Notes under the pieces: model-generated
Told to the model about the DNA's origin: nothing
The model's database searches: none
Seen by the model: only the letters and a program-made list of their open reading frames with translations
Source of the DNA: JBHIKY01 sp042139015
GTDB taxonomy: Bacteria; Bacillota; Bacilli; Bacillales; Marinococcaceae
DNA: 64,000 nucleotides
Assembly: GCF_042139015.1 (NCBI RefSeq)
Contig: NZ_JBHIKY010000002.1
Span: 62,001 to 126,000 of the forward strand
Direction of reading: 5' to 3'
In this document: piece after piece, positions 25,634 through 33,853 of the stretch
How the letters are laid out: the number at the start of each line of letters is the position of its first letter
Numbering within the stretch: position 1 is the stretch's first letter
Made by a program: the position numbers and the translations under genes

Positions 25634-26949
25634 TTCTGGTCTCCTTTTTCAATGAATTTTTGAAGCAGCTGAACCGTTTCTTCAAATAAAGGCCGTTCCT
25701 CGGTTTCCTGCTGTAAAAAGGCATTTATTTCAGGAAGCAGATGAAGAGCCTCATCGGTCTGGATTGAGGAACCTTTCTTATATGCTCCTATCGAGATTAA
25801 ATCCTCCGCTTCATGATGGGCCGCTAAAAGAGAGCGAACTTTCTCAGATGCACGGCGATGTTCATCAGCTGCAATTTCAGTCATTACACGGCTGACACTT
25901 TTTAGTACATTAATTGCAGGATAGTGGCCTTTATCAGCTATTTTCCGATCCAATACAAGATGACCATCAAGAATACCTCGAACTGCATCTGCGATTGGTT
26001 CGTTCATATCGTCCCCGTCCACCAGCACTGTGTAGAATGCAGTAATCGTCCCTTGTTCACTCGTACCGGATCGTTCAAGCAGGCGTGGAAGCATGGCAAA
26101 AACAGAGGGGGGATATCCTTTCGTTGTTGGGGGCTCTCCCACGGCAAGGCCGATTTCACGTTGCGCCATCGCAAATCTGGTCACAGAATCCATCATTAAA
26201 TTTACGTTTTTCCCTTGATCACGAAAATATTCTGCAATGGCTGTGGCAGTCATGGCTCCTTTTATTCTCATTAATGCCGGTTGGTCCGAGGTAGCAACGA
26301 CAACGACTGACTTTTTCATCCCTTCTGTGCCAAGGTCTCTTTCCACAAAATCCTTTACTTCGCGTCCGCGCTCCCCAATAAGAGCAATAACGTTCACATC
26401 AGCATCTGAGTGTCTGGTAATCATCGAGAGGAGCGTACTTTTTCCAACTCCACTGCCTGCGAAAATTCCAATTCTCTGCCCTTTTCCAACAGTAAGTAAA
26501 CCATCGATTGCCCGGACCCCGAGCGGAAGCGGTTCTTCTATGCGTGGGCGGAGCAGCGGGTTGGGCGGAGACGCATCGGTTCCTACCCTGGCCAGGCCAT
26601 CTGGAAGGGAGCTTCCGTCGAGTGGCTGCCCGATACCGTCTACTACTTTTCCAATCAGGCCGTTGCCTGTTTTAATCTGCAGCGGCTTTCTCGTAGCTTC
26701 AACCAGACTGCCCGCTCCAATATCAGCCTCCTGCTGCAGAGGCATCAGTAAAACGTTCTGATTTTTAAATCCAACAACTTCCGCTAACACAGCTGTTTGT
26801 TTTGCAAACGGGTAGATATAGCATAAATCACCAACCGAAGCTTTTGGTCCTTTTGCTTCAATGGTCAGTCCAACAACTCTTGTTACCTTTCCATATTGCT
26901 TATAAGGATTTAGTGCTGGAATTTCCTGAATTAATTCAGCTGCTTTCAT
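25630..26949 (-). CDS. fliI: Flagellum-specific ATP synthase FliI
   Basis: Export ATPase, 439 aa, related to F1-beta. Walker A reads IGIFAGSGVGKSTLLSM. Walker B and the following block read NLMMDSVTRFAMAQREIGLA. The family signature is PPSVFAMLPRLLERSGTSEQ. It forms a hexamer with FliH and FliJ at the base of the export gate. It meets fliH at a single shared base and overlaps fliJ by 4 bp. Confidence 0.97.
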   Translation of the reverse strand: MKAAELIQEIPALNPYKQYGKVTRVVGLTIEAKGPKASVGDLCYIYPFAKQTAVLAEVVGFKNQNVLLMPLQQEADIGAGSLVEATRKPLQIKTGNGLIGKVVDGIGQPLDGSSLPDGLARVGTDASPPNPLLRPRIEEPLPLGVRAIDGLLTVGKGQRIGIFAGSGVGKSTLLSMITRHSDADVNVIALIGERGREVKDFVERDLGTEGMKKSVVVVATSDQPALMRIKGAMTATAIAEYFRDQGKNVNLMMDSVTRFAMAQREIGLAVGEPPTTKGYPPSVFAMLPRLLERSGTSEQGTITAFYTVLVDGDDMNEPIADAVRGILDGHLVLDRKIADKGHYPAINVLKSVSRVMTEIAADEHRRASEKVRSLLAAHHEAEDLISIGAYKKGSSIQTDEALHLLPEINAFLQQETEERPLFEETVQLLQKFIEKGDQK

Positions 26950-27740
26950 CAGCGGCTCCCTTCCTTCAGACGTTCCATCAGCTGTATTTTCATTTCCTCT
27001 AGTTGACTGTCCAGTGAGGCATCAATTTTTCCATAAGGCGTTTCTATAATGCAGGCATTCTCTGTTAAGGCTGCATCCGGCAGAATCACTAATTCCTGGG
27101 CGCGGCCGAGCAGACTTTCGATCTCCTGGCGCTGAGTTTTCGTTTCTTCGTAGCGGGCCGGAGGTACGTAAATGGTAACTGAATCATGGTCACGCACCTC
27201 TTGAACAGCATTTTTAACTATATCCATCCATATGTCGTTCTCTTGCAGGGAGCGGTACATAATGCGATTTGCAACCGTTAAAGCGAGTTGAAGAATAATT
27301 GGTTCTGCCTCTACTAAATAGCGGTGGTATTCTTTTTTTGCATGGTTCACCGTTTCTTCTGCCTGCTGAATCAGGCTGCTGTATTCTGTCATCGCACTGC
27401 GCTTCCCTTGTTCAAATCCTTCTTCAAATCCAGCATTTTTCGATTCCTCATACGCCTGCCTCATCCGCACCCTTGATTCTTGTTCTTCTTCACTGATAGC
27501 TTCCCTTGCACGTTGCAGTTCTCGCTCAACCTTGGCCACTAAATTCTGAGCTTCTTGCTTTTTAGTTTGTAAAAACAACTGATCTTTATTTACCGCCATG
27601 GGGCCTATTTCATTATTTCGGTTATTCAGCTGCGATTCAGGTTTTCCAGTTTTGACTGGAGGGACTGGTTTAAGGTGAATGGAACGGGCTTTAAGTTCTT
27701 CTTTATTTCCAGCCTTGATAAGTCTAGACAATAATATCAT
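26949..27740 (-). CDS. fliH: Flagellar assembly protein FliH
   Basis: The 263-aa ATPase regulator has an N-terminal basic segment (SRLIKAGNKEELKARSI), a long coiled coil with GxxxG-type spacing (EESKNAGFEEGFEQGKRSAM) and a C-terminal domain with VANRIMYRSLQENDIWMDIV. It overlaps the end of fliG by 17 bp. The ATG is only two bases from AGGAGGGG, so a TTG three codons in, giving SRLIKAG after an initiator Met, may be the used start. It holds FliI at the C-ring. Confidence 0.92.
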   Translation of the reverse strand: MILLSRLIKAGNKEELKARSIHLKPVPPVKTGKPESQLNNRNNEIGPMAVNKDQLFLQTKKQEAQNLVAKVERELQRAREAISEEEQESRVRMRQAYEESKNAGFEEGFEQGKRSAMTEYSSLIQQAEETVNHAKKEYHRYLVEAEPIILQLALTVANRIMYRSLQENDIWMDIVKNAVQEVRDHDSVTIYVPPARYEETKTQRQEIESLLGRAQELVILPDAALTENACIIETPYGKIDASLDSQLEEMKIQLMERLKEGSR

Positions 27741-28737
27741 CCCCTCCTCCCCGTGCGATCACGATTTCTCCGGCTTCTTCAAGACGTCTGATAATAGCTA
27801 CAATTCTTGTCTGAGCTTCCTCGACATCACGCAGACGAACCGGCCCCATAAATTCCATCTCTTCTTTAAATGTATCCGCCATGCGCTGCGACATATTGTT
27901 GAAGACGATCTCTTTTACTTCTTCGCTAGCTACTTTTAAAGCAAGCTGCAGATCATCGTTTTCCACATCTCTTATTACTCGCTGAATGGATCGATTATCG
28001 AGAGTAACAATATCCTCGAATACAAACATGCGCTTTTTGATTTCTTCTGCCAGTTCAGGATCCTGTATTTCGAGAGCGTCTAGTATAGTACGTTCTGTGC
28101 TGCGGTCCACGCCGTTTAAAACCTCTACAAGAGATTCGATGCCTCCGGCTTCTGTATAATCCTGAGTTACTGTCGCTGACAGCTTCTGTTCAAGAATTGT
28201 TTCCACCTCGTTTACTATCTCTGGTGAAGTACTGTCCATAACGGCAATACGTTTTGCAACATCTGCCTGCACCTCCTGCGGGAGTTCAGATAATATTTGT
28301 CCTGCCTGCACTGATTCCAGATAAGAAAGAATTAACGCAATTGTCTGCGGGTGTTCGTTTTGTATGAAGTTTAAAATCTGCGAAGGATCTGCTTTCCTGG
28401 CAAAATCAAACGGCTTCACCTGCAGTGTGGAAGTTAACCGATTAATAATCTGCATCGCATTATCTTCTCCGAGCGCTTTCTCGAGAATACTCTTGGCATA
28501 GCCAATCCCACCTTGAGAGATATAGTCCTGAGCGACCGCAATTTGATGGAATTCCTCTAGTACATTTTCCTTCATTCCACTGTCTACCTTCCGCACCCCT
28601 GCTATTTCAAGTGTCAGCTTCTCTATCTCTTCTTCTGATAAATATTTATATACCTGCGCTGAAACATCCGGCCCAAGTGAAATTAAGAGCATCGCAGCCT
28701 TTTGTTTTCCAGTCAATGCTTCTTTTGCCTTTGGCAT
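27724..28737 (-). CDS. fliG: Flagellar motor switch protein FliG
   Basis: The 337-aa rotor protein has the three FliG domains. The middle domain shows the EHPQTIALILSYLESVQAGQ motif (conserved EHPQ-type). The C-terminal torque domain holds the charged helix DNRSIQRVIRDVENDDLQLA. It couples the stator to the MS ring. It lies 12 bp after fliF with AGGAGG before its ATG. Confidence 0.97.
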   Translation of the reverse strand: MPKAKEALTGKQKAAMLLISLGPDVSAQVYKYLSEEEIEKLTLEIAGVRKVDSGMKENVLEEFHQIAVAQDYISQGGIGYAKSILEKALGEDNAMQIINRLTSTLQVKPFDFARKADPSQILNFIQNEHPQTIALILSYLESVQAGQILSELPQEVQADVAKRIAVMDSTSPEIVNEVETILEQKLSATVTQDYTEAGGIESLVEVLNGVDRSTERTILDALEIQDPELAEEIKKRMFVFEDIVTLDNRSIQRVIRDVENDDLQLALKVASEEVKEIVFNNMSQRMADTFKEEMEFMGPVRLRDVEEAQTRIVAIIRRLEEAGEIVIARGGGDDIIV

Positions 28738-28749
28738 TACGATTCCTCC

Positions 28750-30336
28750 TTAATCATCGGAAAGCCACGTCCGCAGCAGCTTTGAAAATTCTTCCGGTCT
28801 TTCTTTCGCCATCTTTTCTAATTGTTTTCTCCGTGTGGCTTGTTCTGAATCCTGATCATCCGGCAAATCAGGAACTTCCATAGTTGTCATTTCCTCAGTA
28901 ATGAAGTCTTCCTCTTCCGTTTCACGGCTCTTTCGCAGCAGGGCGATGACAAGGACAATGACTGCCAGAAGAAGAATCCCCCCAACAATGTACATCCAAA
29001 CAGGAATTGTATTTGCTGGCTCTTCATCGAGCTCTGCCTTTCCGTTAAAAGTCTGTGTGCTGACGAAAACCTTTTCTTCGATGTCAGCATCGGTAAGTTC
29101 CTCTTGGAATTCATCATCAATGCTTGTCCTTACGATTGTACTGAGGACCTGTTCAATATCTCCGATGCTTTCTGGAGGCAGTGAATCGGGCTCTTCCGGG
29201 TCCGGAGGTTCGACCATTACTTGAATTCCTAAATCTCTAAGTTTATAAGGGCTTTCTACAATTTCCCGGTGAATACGGTTGACTTCATTATTTACACGCT
29301 CTTCCGTCCGTTCAAAGTCGCCTTCTCCACCGACAGCTCCATCATTATAACCCACGATGTCATCTTCATCTGCACCTGGAATACCGCCTGGATCTACGGC
29401 TTCTCCCTCATAGGTTTCAGTTATTCTCTCAGCACTGAGCTCAATGCCTTCCATATTTTCTTCATCAACAGGCTCAATTAAAGCTTCTTCACGATTCTCC
29501 TGCGTAAAATCGATATCGGTGGTCACTGATACAACGACTTTATCCCTGCCCATCATCGTTCCGAGCATTTGTTGAAGCTGGCTCTGGATATCCTTTTCGA
29601 TATCATCCTGCACACCGCGCTGCTCCTGATATGCATTCATGGTGGAATCCGAAGAATTTTCATTATCGTAATCAAAATCCTCAAACATTTCATTCATGAT
29701 GACGATATTATCTACAGGAAGATCCGGCACACTTTTCGAAACAAGGTGATATAGTGCTCTTACCTTCTGCTGGTCCATGTTTGAGCTACCGCCGGTATCG
29801 ATTACCACTGAAGCCGATGCAGTACCTGCTTCTTCGTTTACCCAGGTGGTCTCCTCCGGCAGAGTAATCATGACATTAGCTGCCTGCACGCCATCGATAT
29901 TTTGTATCAGTTCCTCAAGTTCAGTCTGTATGGCAGCTCTTTCCATGACATTGAACTCGTTATCTGTCATCCCAAAACCCATTTGATCTTCAATAAAGGA
30001 ATAATCAATCGATCCGCTCTGAGGGATACCTTCTGCAGCAAGTTCCACCTTCAGTGCATCCACTGACTCTTCCGGTACACTGATGGTAGACCCATCATTC
30101 GAAAGCTTGGAAGGGACCCCCTGTGAATCTAAAGTTTCCTTTATCTGACCAGTTTCCTCCGAAGATAAATCCGAATACAGAGGTGCATAATTTGTTCTGG
30201 CGGCGAATACGATGACAAGCACGATTAATAACAGAATAAAAGCTGCTGTCCCGAATCCAAGCCCTTTTTGAAGATTTGACCGGCTGCTCCAATACGTTGC
30301 AGCACGTTCTTTCAATTCTATGTACTTCTCTTTCAT
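28750..30336 (-). CDS. fliF: Flagellar MS-ring protein FliF
   Basis: The 528-aa ring protein has two membrane helices, at about residues 24-46 and 443-465. Between them lie ring-building motifs including APLYSDLSSEETGQIKETLD, PEESVDALKVELAAEGIPQS and RALYHLVSKSVPDLPVDNIV. The acidic C-terminal tail (near residues 470-528) is the FliG-binding part and ends FSKLLRTWLSDD. Length is normal. It is placed between fliE and fliG as usual. Confidence 0.97.
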   Translation of the reverse strand: MKEKYIELKERAATYWSSRSNLQKGLGFGTAAFILLLIVLVIVFAARTNYAPLYSDLSSEETGQIKETLDSQGVPSKLSNDGSTISVPEESVDALKVELAAEGIPQSGSIDYSFIEDQMGFGMTDNEFNVMERAAIQTELEELIQNIDGVQAANVMITLPEETTWVNEEAGTASASVVIDTGGSSNMDQQKVRALYHLVSKSVPDLPVDNIVIMNEMFEDFDYDNENSSDSTMNAYQEQRGVQDDIEKDIQSQLQQMLGTMMGRDKVVVSVTTDIDFTQENREEALIEPVDEENMEGIELSAERITETYEGEAVDPGGIPGADEDDIVGYNDGAVGGEGDFERTEERVNNEVNRIHREIVESPYKLRDLGIQVMVEPPDPEEPDSLPPESIGDIEQVLSTIVRTSIDDEFQEELTDADIEEKVFVSTQTFNGKAELDEEPANTIPVWMYIVGGILLLAVIVLVIALLRKSRETEEEDFITEEMTTMEVPDLPDDQDSEQATRRKQLEKMAKERPEEFSKLLRTWLSDD

Positions 30337-30371
30337 GGCTCCTCCCGACTAGTCCAGCACTCTTAGGCTGC

Positions 30372-30686
30372 TCATACTTGCATTCTCATTATTTCTTGGT
30401 AAGCCTCAATGGCTTTGTTTCGAACTTCAACCGTCGTTTGGAGCGTAACACTTGCCTTTTCTGCCGCTACCATCACTTCATGAAGATCTTCCACTTCTCC
30501 GTTTACAAGCTTGTTTGTCATGTCATCGGAATGAAGCTGCGCATTATTTACATTCGTAATTGCCTCATTCAATGACTCTTTAAAAGAAATCTGTGCTTGC
30601 GTAGGAGTCTTTTGAACTGAACCTGGAGCACGCGCAGCTTCATCTGCTCTTCCCAGAGCTTCCATTCCATTCATTCCTTGTATCAT
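30372..30686 (-). CDS. fliE: Flagellar hook-basal body protein FliE
   Basis: Small rod-MS ring adaptor, 104 aa. The conserved C-terminal helices read VNGEVEDLHEVMVAAEKASV and TLQTTVEVRNKAIEAYQEIM, and QISFKESLNEAITNVNNAQL precedes them. The very C-terminal RMQV is typical of FliE. It lies between flgC and fliF, the standard order in Bacillus. Confidence 0.95.
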   Translation of the reverse strand: MIQGMNGMEALGRADEAARAPGSVQKTPTQAQISFKESLNEAITNVNNAQLHSDDMTNKLVNGEVEDLHEVMVAAEKASVTLQTTVEVRNKAIEAYQEIMRMQV

Positions 30687-30712
30687 TCCACCACTCCTTA
30701 AAAAATCCTCAA

Positions 30713-31168
30713 TCAGCCTCTGCCTATTTCGAGTGCCTTTAACATCATGTTTTTCGACGCATTCATCGTAGTTATGTTAGCTTCGTACGATCTAGTGGCG
30801 CTCATCATGTTAGTCATTTCTTTTAATGGATCTACATTAGGCAGTTCCACATAGCCTTCTCCGTCAGCATCAGGATGCTCTGGTTGATACACCCGGCGGA
30901 AAGGGGATTCATCTTCAACTATAGAATCTACTTTTACCCCTTCTGCTTCATAGCCGCTGCTTTCCATCGCCCTATTTAGATGACTTGAAAAACCTGTTTC
31001 ATTTGGAGAAATGGATACCATTTTCCTTCGGTACGGCTCCCATTCTCCATCTACCAGACGGCCACGGGTGGAGTCAGCATTCGACATATTTGCAGAGGTA
31101 ACATCCATCCGCAATCTCTGGGCTGTCAGAGCTGATGCAGAAGAATTAATTCCGCTGAACATACTCAT
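30713..31168 (-). CDS. flgC: Flagellar basal-body rod protein FlgC
   Basis: Proximal rod protein, 151 aa. The N-terminus has the rod motif SALTAQRLRMDVTSANMSNA, and the C-terminus has MMSATRSYEANITTMNASKN, both characteristic of FlgC. It begins 2 bp after the flgB stop and is second in the operon. Confidence 0.96.
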   Translation of the reverse strand: MSMFSGINSSASALTAQRLRMDVTSANMSNADSTRGRLVDGEWEPYRRKMVSISPNETGFSSHLNRAMESSGYEAEGVKVDSIVEDESPFRRVYQPEHPDADGEGYVELPNVDPLKEMTNMMSATRSYEANITTMNASKNMMLKALEIGRG

Positions 31169-31170
31169 TG

Positions 31171-31572
31171 TTACGAACCTCCCCCTCGTACAGCTGTTTT
31201 TATACTGCTGAACTTACTGCTTAATCGGTCTGTCACTGCGTTATAGTAAATTTGATTTTTTGCCAGATCTGACATTTCCTTATCAATATCTACATTATTG
31301 CCGTTGTGATTATATTGTGTGGAAGAATCTTCCGTGTAGTGCAACCTAGTGGTACTGTTACCGAATTCTATATGTTTCGCATTCGTCCGGACTGCTTTTA
31401 AATTCTCGTTTTGAATTGCATCATCCAGGGTATGCTTAAACTGTCCCCTTTTTGCTTTATAATTCGGTGTATCAACATTAGCGATATTTTGAGAGATTGC
31501 TTTTTGCTCCATGGCTGCACCATTTAAACCTATTTGAAGGTTTCCAATGGTCGAAGAATCAAATAACCCCAC
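31171..31572 (-). CDS. flgB: Flagellar basal-body rod protein FlgB
   Basis: Proximal rod protein, 133 aa, first gene of the fla/che operon. The N-terminal signature reads MEQKAISQNIANVDTPNYKA. The C-terminal helix (SDLAKNQIYYNAVTDRLSSK) packs with it in the rod. The start is GTG, with GGAGGGG upstream; an ATG two bases further upstream is out of frame. Behind it lies a 1.5-kb gene-free region rather than codY at close distance as in B. subtilis. Confidence 0.94.
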   Translation of the reverse strand: MGLFDSSTIGNLQIGLNGAAMEQKAISQNIANVDTPNYKAKRGQFKHTLDDAIQNENLKAVRTNAKHIEFGNSTTRLHYTEDSSTQYNHNGNNVDIDKEMSDLAKNQIYYNAVTDRLSSKFSSIKTAVRGGGS

Positions 31573-31984
31573 ATTAACCCCTCCCTATGACCTACATACT
31601 TTTCCGACACTATTCGCCAAGCATGAAATTCAGGCATGCTTTTCCTATATCTTCAATTTATTAAGCATTACTACCCAAATTGTATAAAATTATGTTACAC
31701 ATGTCTAACAGTCTTTTTACAATTCCGTAATTCAAGATAAAAGCACCAACATTTTTAATGCATTAGAATTAAGTCTTTTTACCTATTATTTGATAAATAC
31801 GGCCTTTTATTATATAGAATAATCAAAATTAGTTCCATATTTTTACTATAATTCACTATATAAAATAGTAATGTTCACTTTATATTACCCGCACATATCA
31901 AACTCGCATTAAGTGAGCATTATTTACTAGTAGGTATATAGCACCAATTACGAAAATCATGTCAAATTTTGTTTAAATATATAA
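31573..31984 (-). promoter_or_regulatory. AT-rich leader in front of the fla/che operon
   Basis: About 410 bp with no credible reading frame and a very high A+T content, placed directly upstream of flgB. It should hold the fla/che control region. No good sigma-D consensus (TAAA, 15 bp, GCCGATAT) is visible. GAAGATAT at about 31643-31650 on the minus strand resembles the -10 only in part. A sigma-A-type candidate is listed separately. Confidence 0.5.
31935..31965 (-). promoter_or_regulatory. Candidate sigma-A promoter for the fla/che operon
   Basis: On the minus strand TTGACA is followed after 19 bp by TATATA, preceded by TGC (extended -10). It lies about 365 bp upstream of the flgB start. 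The -35 is perfect, but the spacer is two bases too long, so confidence is low. Confidence 0.35.
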
Positions 31985-32167
31985 AATACAGCTAGGCATG
32001 GAAGATGTGATTGCCTGTGTTTGACAAAAAGCATCAATTGAAAAAGTCGAAGAGAATAACCTGTAGTGCGCAGTAGTTTTTTTGAGGAGGCTCATTGGCC
32101 GCCGTCCCATCGTGACCCAAGCTTTTCGCTCATATTCTAAATAGCTGTGGAGAAGTATTTTTAGCAT

Positions 32168-32354
32168 CCTTAATGTGATGATACTCAGATTGAAGCACGA
32201 AAAGAGGCGACTCCCGACGGGTTCAGCGCCGTCTGAAAATCCATTCTGGCGAAGCTTCGCTGAGACAGAATTAGTTGAAGACAAGCCCCGCGGTAAGAGA
32301 CCGCCTGCAGCGATGAAATCAACTAAATCCATACTTTTTCTGTTTTAAAAAAAG
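32168..32354. repeat. Intergenic repeat, copy 1 of a pair
   Basis: About 187 bp similar to 32815-33003 in the same orientation. A 71-bp core at 32223-32293 differs at a single base from 32871-32941. The core contains the 12-bp palindrome GCGAAGCTTCGC (32249-32260) and ends AGCCCCGCGG. The flanks are similar but less conserved, and both copies end in a TTTTAAAAAAA-type tract. An open frame exists on the minus strand, but the repeat explains it. Confidence 0.85.
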
Positions 32355-32387
32355 TGGCCGGGACAAAAGTAAATTATTTATTGCAAA

Positions 32388-32538
32388 GGGGCTGTATCAA
32401 AAGGTTATAAACAGTTGATGTCCTTCCAAAAATAATCCCGTATCACCATAAAAGTGGTACGGGATGACTTGTTTTGGTGTGAATGAAACCACCAGAGTAG
32501 GGATTAAAATTTTTTGAAAAGTCTTTTGATACAGCCCC
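32388..32538. mobile_element. 151-bp MITE-like element with perfect 16-bp terminal inverted repeats
   Basis: The ends GGGGCTGTATCAAAAG (32388-32403) and CTTTTGATACAGCCCC (32523-32538) are exact inverse complements. There is no coding capacity. Inside, ATCCCGTATCAC and GTGGTACGGGAT form a strong hairpin at 32435-32465. The terminal sequence resembles, from memory, ends of IS1182-type insertion sequences, so it may be a non-autonomous derivative. No clear target duplication is seen. Confidence 0.75.
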
Positions 32539-32578
32539 TGTATGTTATTTATGAGTTTTCATAAAATGCTCCGTCAAA

Positions 32579-32680
32579 ACGCTTCGCTTTCCTAGGGCAC
32601 GGCTCAAGCCTCCCCGGAAGAAAGAACACTGCCTGTGGAGTCTTGAGACTCGTGCTGTTCCCTAAGGAGTCTACGCATTT
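32579..32680. repeat. Palindromic intergenic repeat
   Basis: Two long arms pair imperfectly: CCTAGGGCACGGCTCAAG (32591-32608) and CTTGAGACTCGTGCTG with TTCCCTAAGG (32642-32667). The flanks read CGCTTCGC and GTCTACGC. The layout (CGCTT..., TTTCC, GGGCACGGC, a Pro/Leu-like spacer, GGAGTC, ACGC) resembles the core of the element at 38201-38496. It looks like one member of a dispersed family of Bacillaceae intergenic palindromes. Confidence 0.65.
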
Positions 32681-32814
32681 AACTACGCAAATGACCTAAT
32701 TTCTCATTCAAAGAAAATACTATTCGTCATTCAAGATGCTATTTTTATTTGTCAAAGCTTTTTCGTATGGCCTTCTTTGACTTGTAATAATTTCAACACG
32801 TGAAATGCAAAGCC

Positions 32815-33003
32815 ACCCTTAAGGTGTTTGTTCTTCGATTGAAGAACGGAAGGCGGCGACTCCCAAGAGATCAGCGCCGTCTGAAAATCCATTCTGGCGA
32901 AGCTTCGCTGAGACAGGATTAGTTGAAGACAAGCCCCGCGGAAAAGGGCTGCCTGCAGGGATGATATCAACAAATTCTATTCTTTCTTCTTCTTTTAAAA
33001 AAA
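32815..33003. repeat. Intergenic repeat, copy 2 of a pair
   Basis: Second copy of the repeat described at 32168-32354, with a 71-bp core at 32871-32941. It ends within the A-tract that serves as the T-run of the codY terminator on the minus strand. A 68-aa minus-strand frame through it shares the peptide SAKLRQNGFSDGA with the frame through copy 1. This reflects the DNA repeat, not a gene family. Confidence 0.85.
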
Positions 33004-33033
33004 CCTGCTGTGATCTGACGATCACAGCAGGTT
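32995..33033 (-). terminator. Terminator after codY
   Basis: AACCTGCTGTGATC and GATCACAGCAGGTT form a perfect 14-bp stem with a 4-base loop (33002-33033). On the minus strand a run of seven T residues follows. It lies 13 bp beyond the codY stop codon. It should separate codY transcripts from the flagellar operon. Confidence 0.92.
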
Positions 33034-33046
33034 CTGCCTTCAGCAG

Positions 33047-33829
33047 CTATGCGTTGGACTTAATTTTTTCGAGTTCAAACAAAAATTTATCATTTAATAC
33101 TTTAATGTACGTACCTTTCATACCGAGCGAACGTGATTCAATGACGCCGGCACTCTCAAGTTTACGGAGAGCATTAACGATCACTGATCTTGTGATTCCT
33201 ACGCGGTCGGCGATTTTACTGGCAACAAGCAGACCTTCATTGCCATCAAGCTCTTCAAAAATATGCTCAACTGCTTCGAGCTCACTATACGAGAGGGAGC
33301 TGATCGCCATTTGAACCACTGCTTTGCTTCTGGCTTCCTCTTCAATCTCCTGTGTTTTTTCGTGCAGGATTTCCATGCCGACTACTGTAGCACCATATTC
33401 AGCTAAGATTAAATCGTCATCATCAAACGTATCATTCAGCCGGGCAAGTACGAGCGTGCCTAACCTCTGACCACCGCCGTTGATAGGAACAACGGTTGTC
33501 AATCCTGAACGGAACAGATCCTTGTTCTCTACAGGAAACGCAGTATACTCACTGTCCACATCAAGATTTGGAGAGGTTTCATCAATTTTAAAGAGGCCGG
33601 ATGTATACTCCTCTGGAAATTGCCGCTCCTCCAGCATTTTTTTCATTCGGTCATTTTCAATCTCCTGTTTAATGCCATAGCCCAGCAGTTTACCTCTTCT
33701 ACTTACCACAAAGACATTCGCACTAATCACATCGCGTAATGTTTCAGCCATGTCTTTAAAATTGACATGATCACCAGCTGTCTTTTGCAGCATGTCGTTA
33801 ATTTTTCTACTTTTTGATAATAAATCCAT
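33047..33829 (-). CDS. codY: GTP- and branched-chain amino acid-sensing repressor CodY
   Basis: Global nutritional regulator, 260 aa. The N-terminal GAF domain binds isoleucine, leucine and valine (SANVFVVSRRGKLLGYGIKQ near residue 37). The C-terminal winged helix-turn-helix reads LLVASKIADRVGITRSVIVN followed by ALRKLESAGVIESRS. It is last in the xerC-hslV-hslU-codY cluster, the same as B. subtilis codV-clpQ-clpY-codY. AGGAGGAG precedes the ATG. A perfect terminator follows. Confidence 0.97.
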   Translation of the reverse strand: MDLLSKSRKINDMLQKTAGDHVNFKDMAETLRDVISANVFVVSRRGKLLGYGIKQEIENDRMKKMLEERQFPEEYTSGLFKIDETSPNLDVDSEYTAFPVENKDLFRSGLTTVVPINGGGQRLGTLVLARLNDTFDDDDLILAEYGATVVGMEILHEKTQEIEEEARSKAVVQMAISSLSYSELEAVEHIFEELDGNEGLLVASKIADRVGITRSVIVNALRKLESAGVIESRSLGMKGTYIKVLNDKFLFELEKIKSNA

Positions 33830-33853
33830 TTTATTCGTCTCCTCCTGACGTCC

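Noticed and set aside
31573..31900. Sigma-D promoter for fla/che
   Set aside because: Only GAAGATAT resembles the -10, and no TAAA lies 15 bases upstream, so it was not listed as a feature.
31973..32332. Minus-strand frame of 119 codons upstream of flgB
   Set aside because: About half of it is the intergenic repeat copy, and the shared peptide with 32819-33025 follows from DNA identity. No ribosome-binding site and no known family.
32819..33025. Minus-strand frame of 68 codons next to codY
   Set aside because: It runs through repeat copy 2 and into the codY terminator, so it is not a gene.
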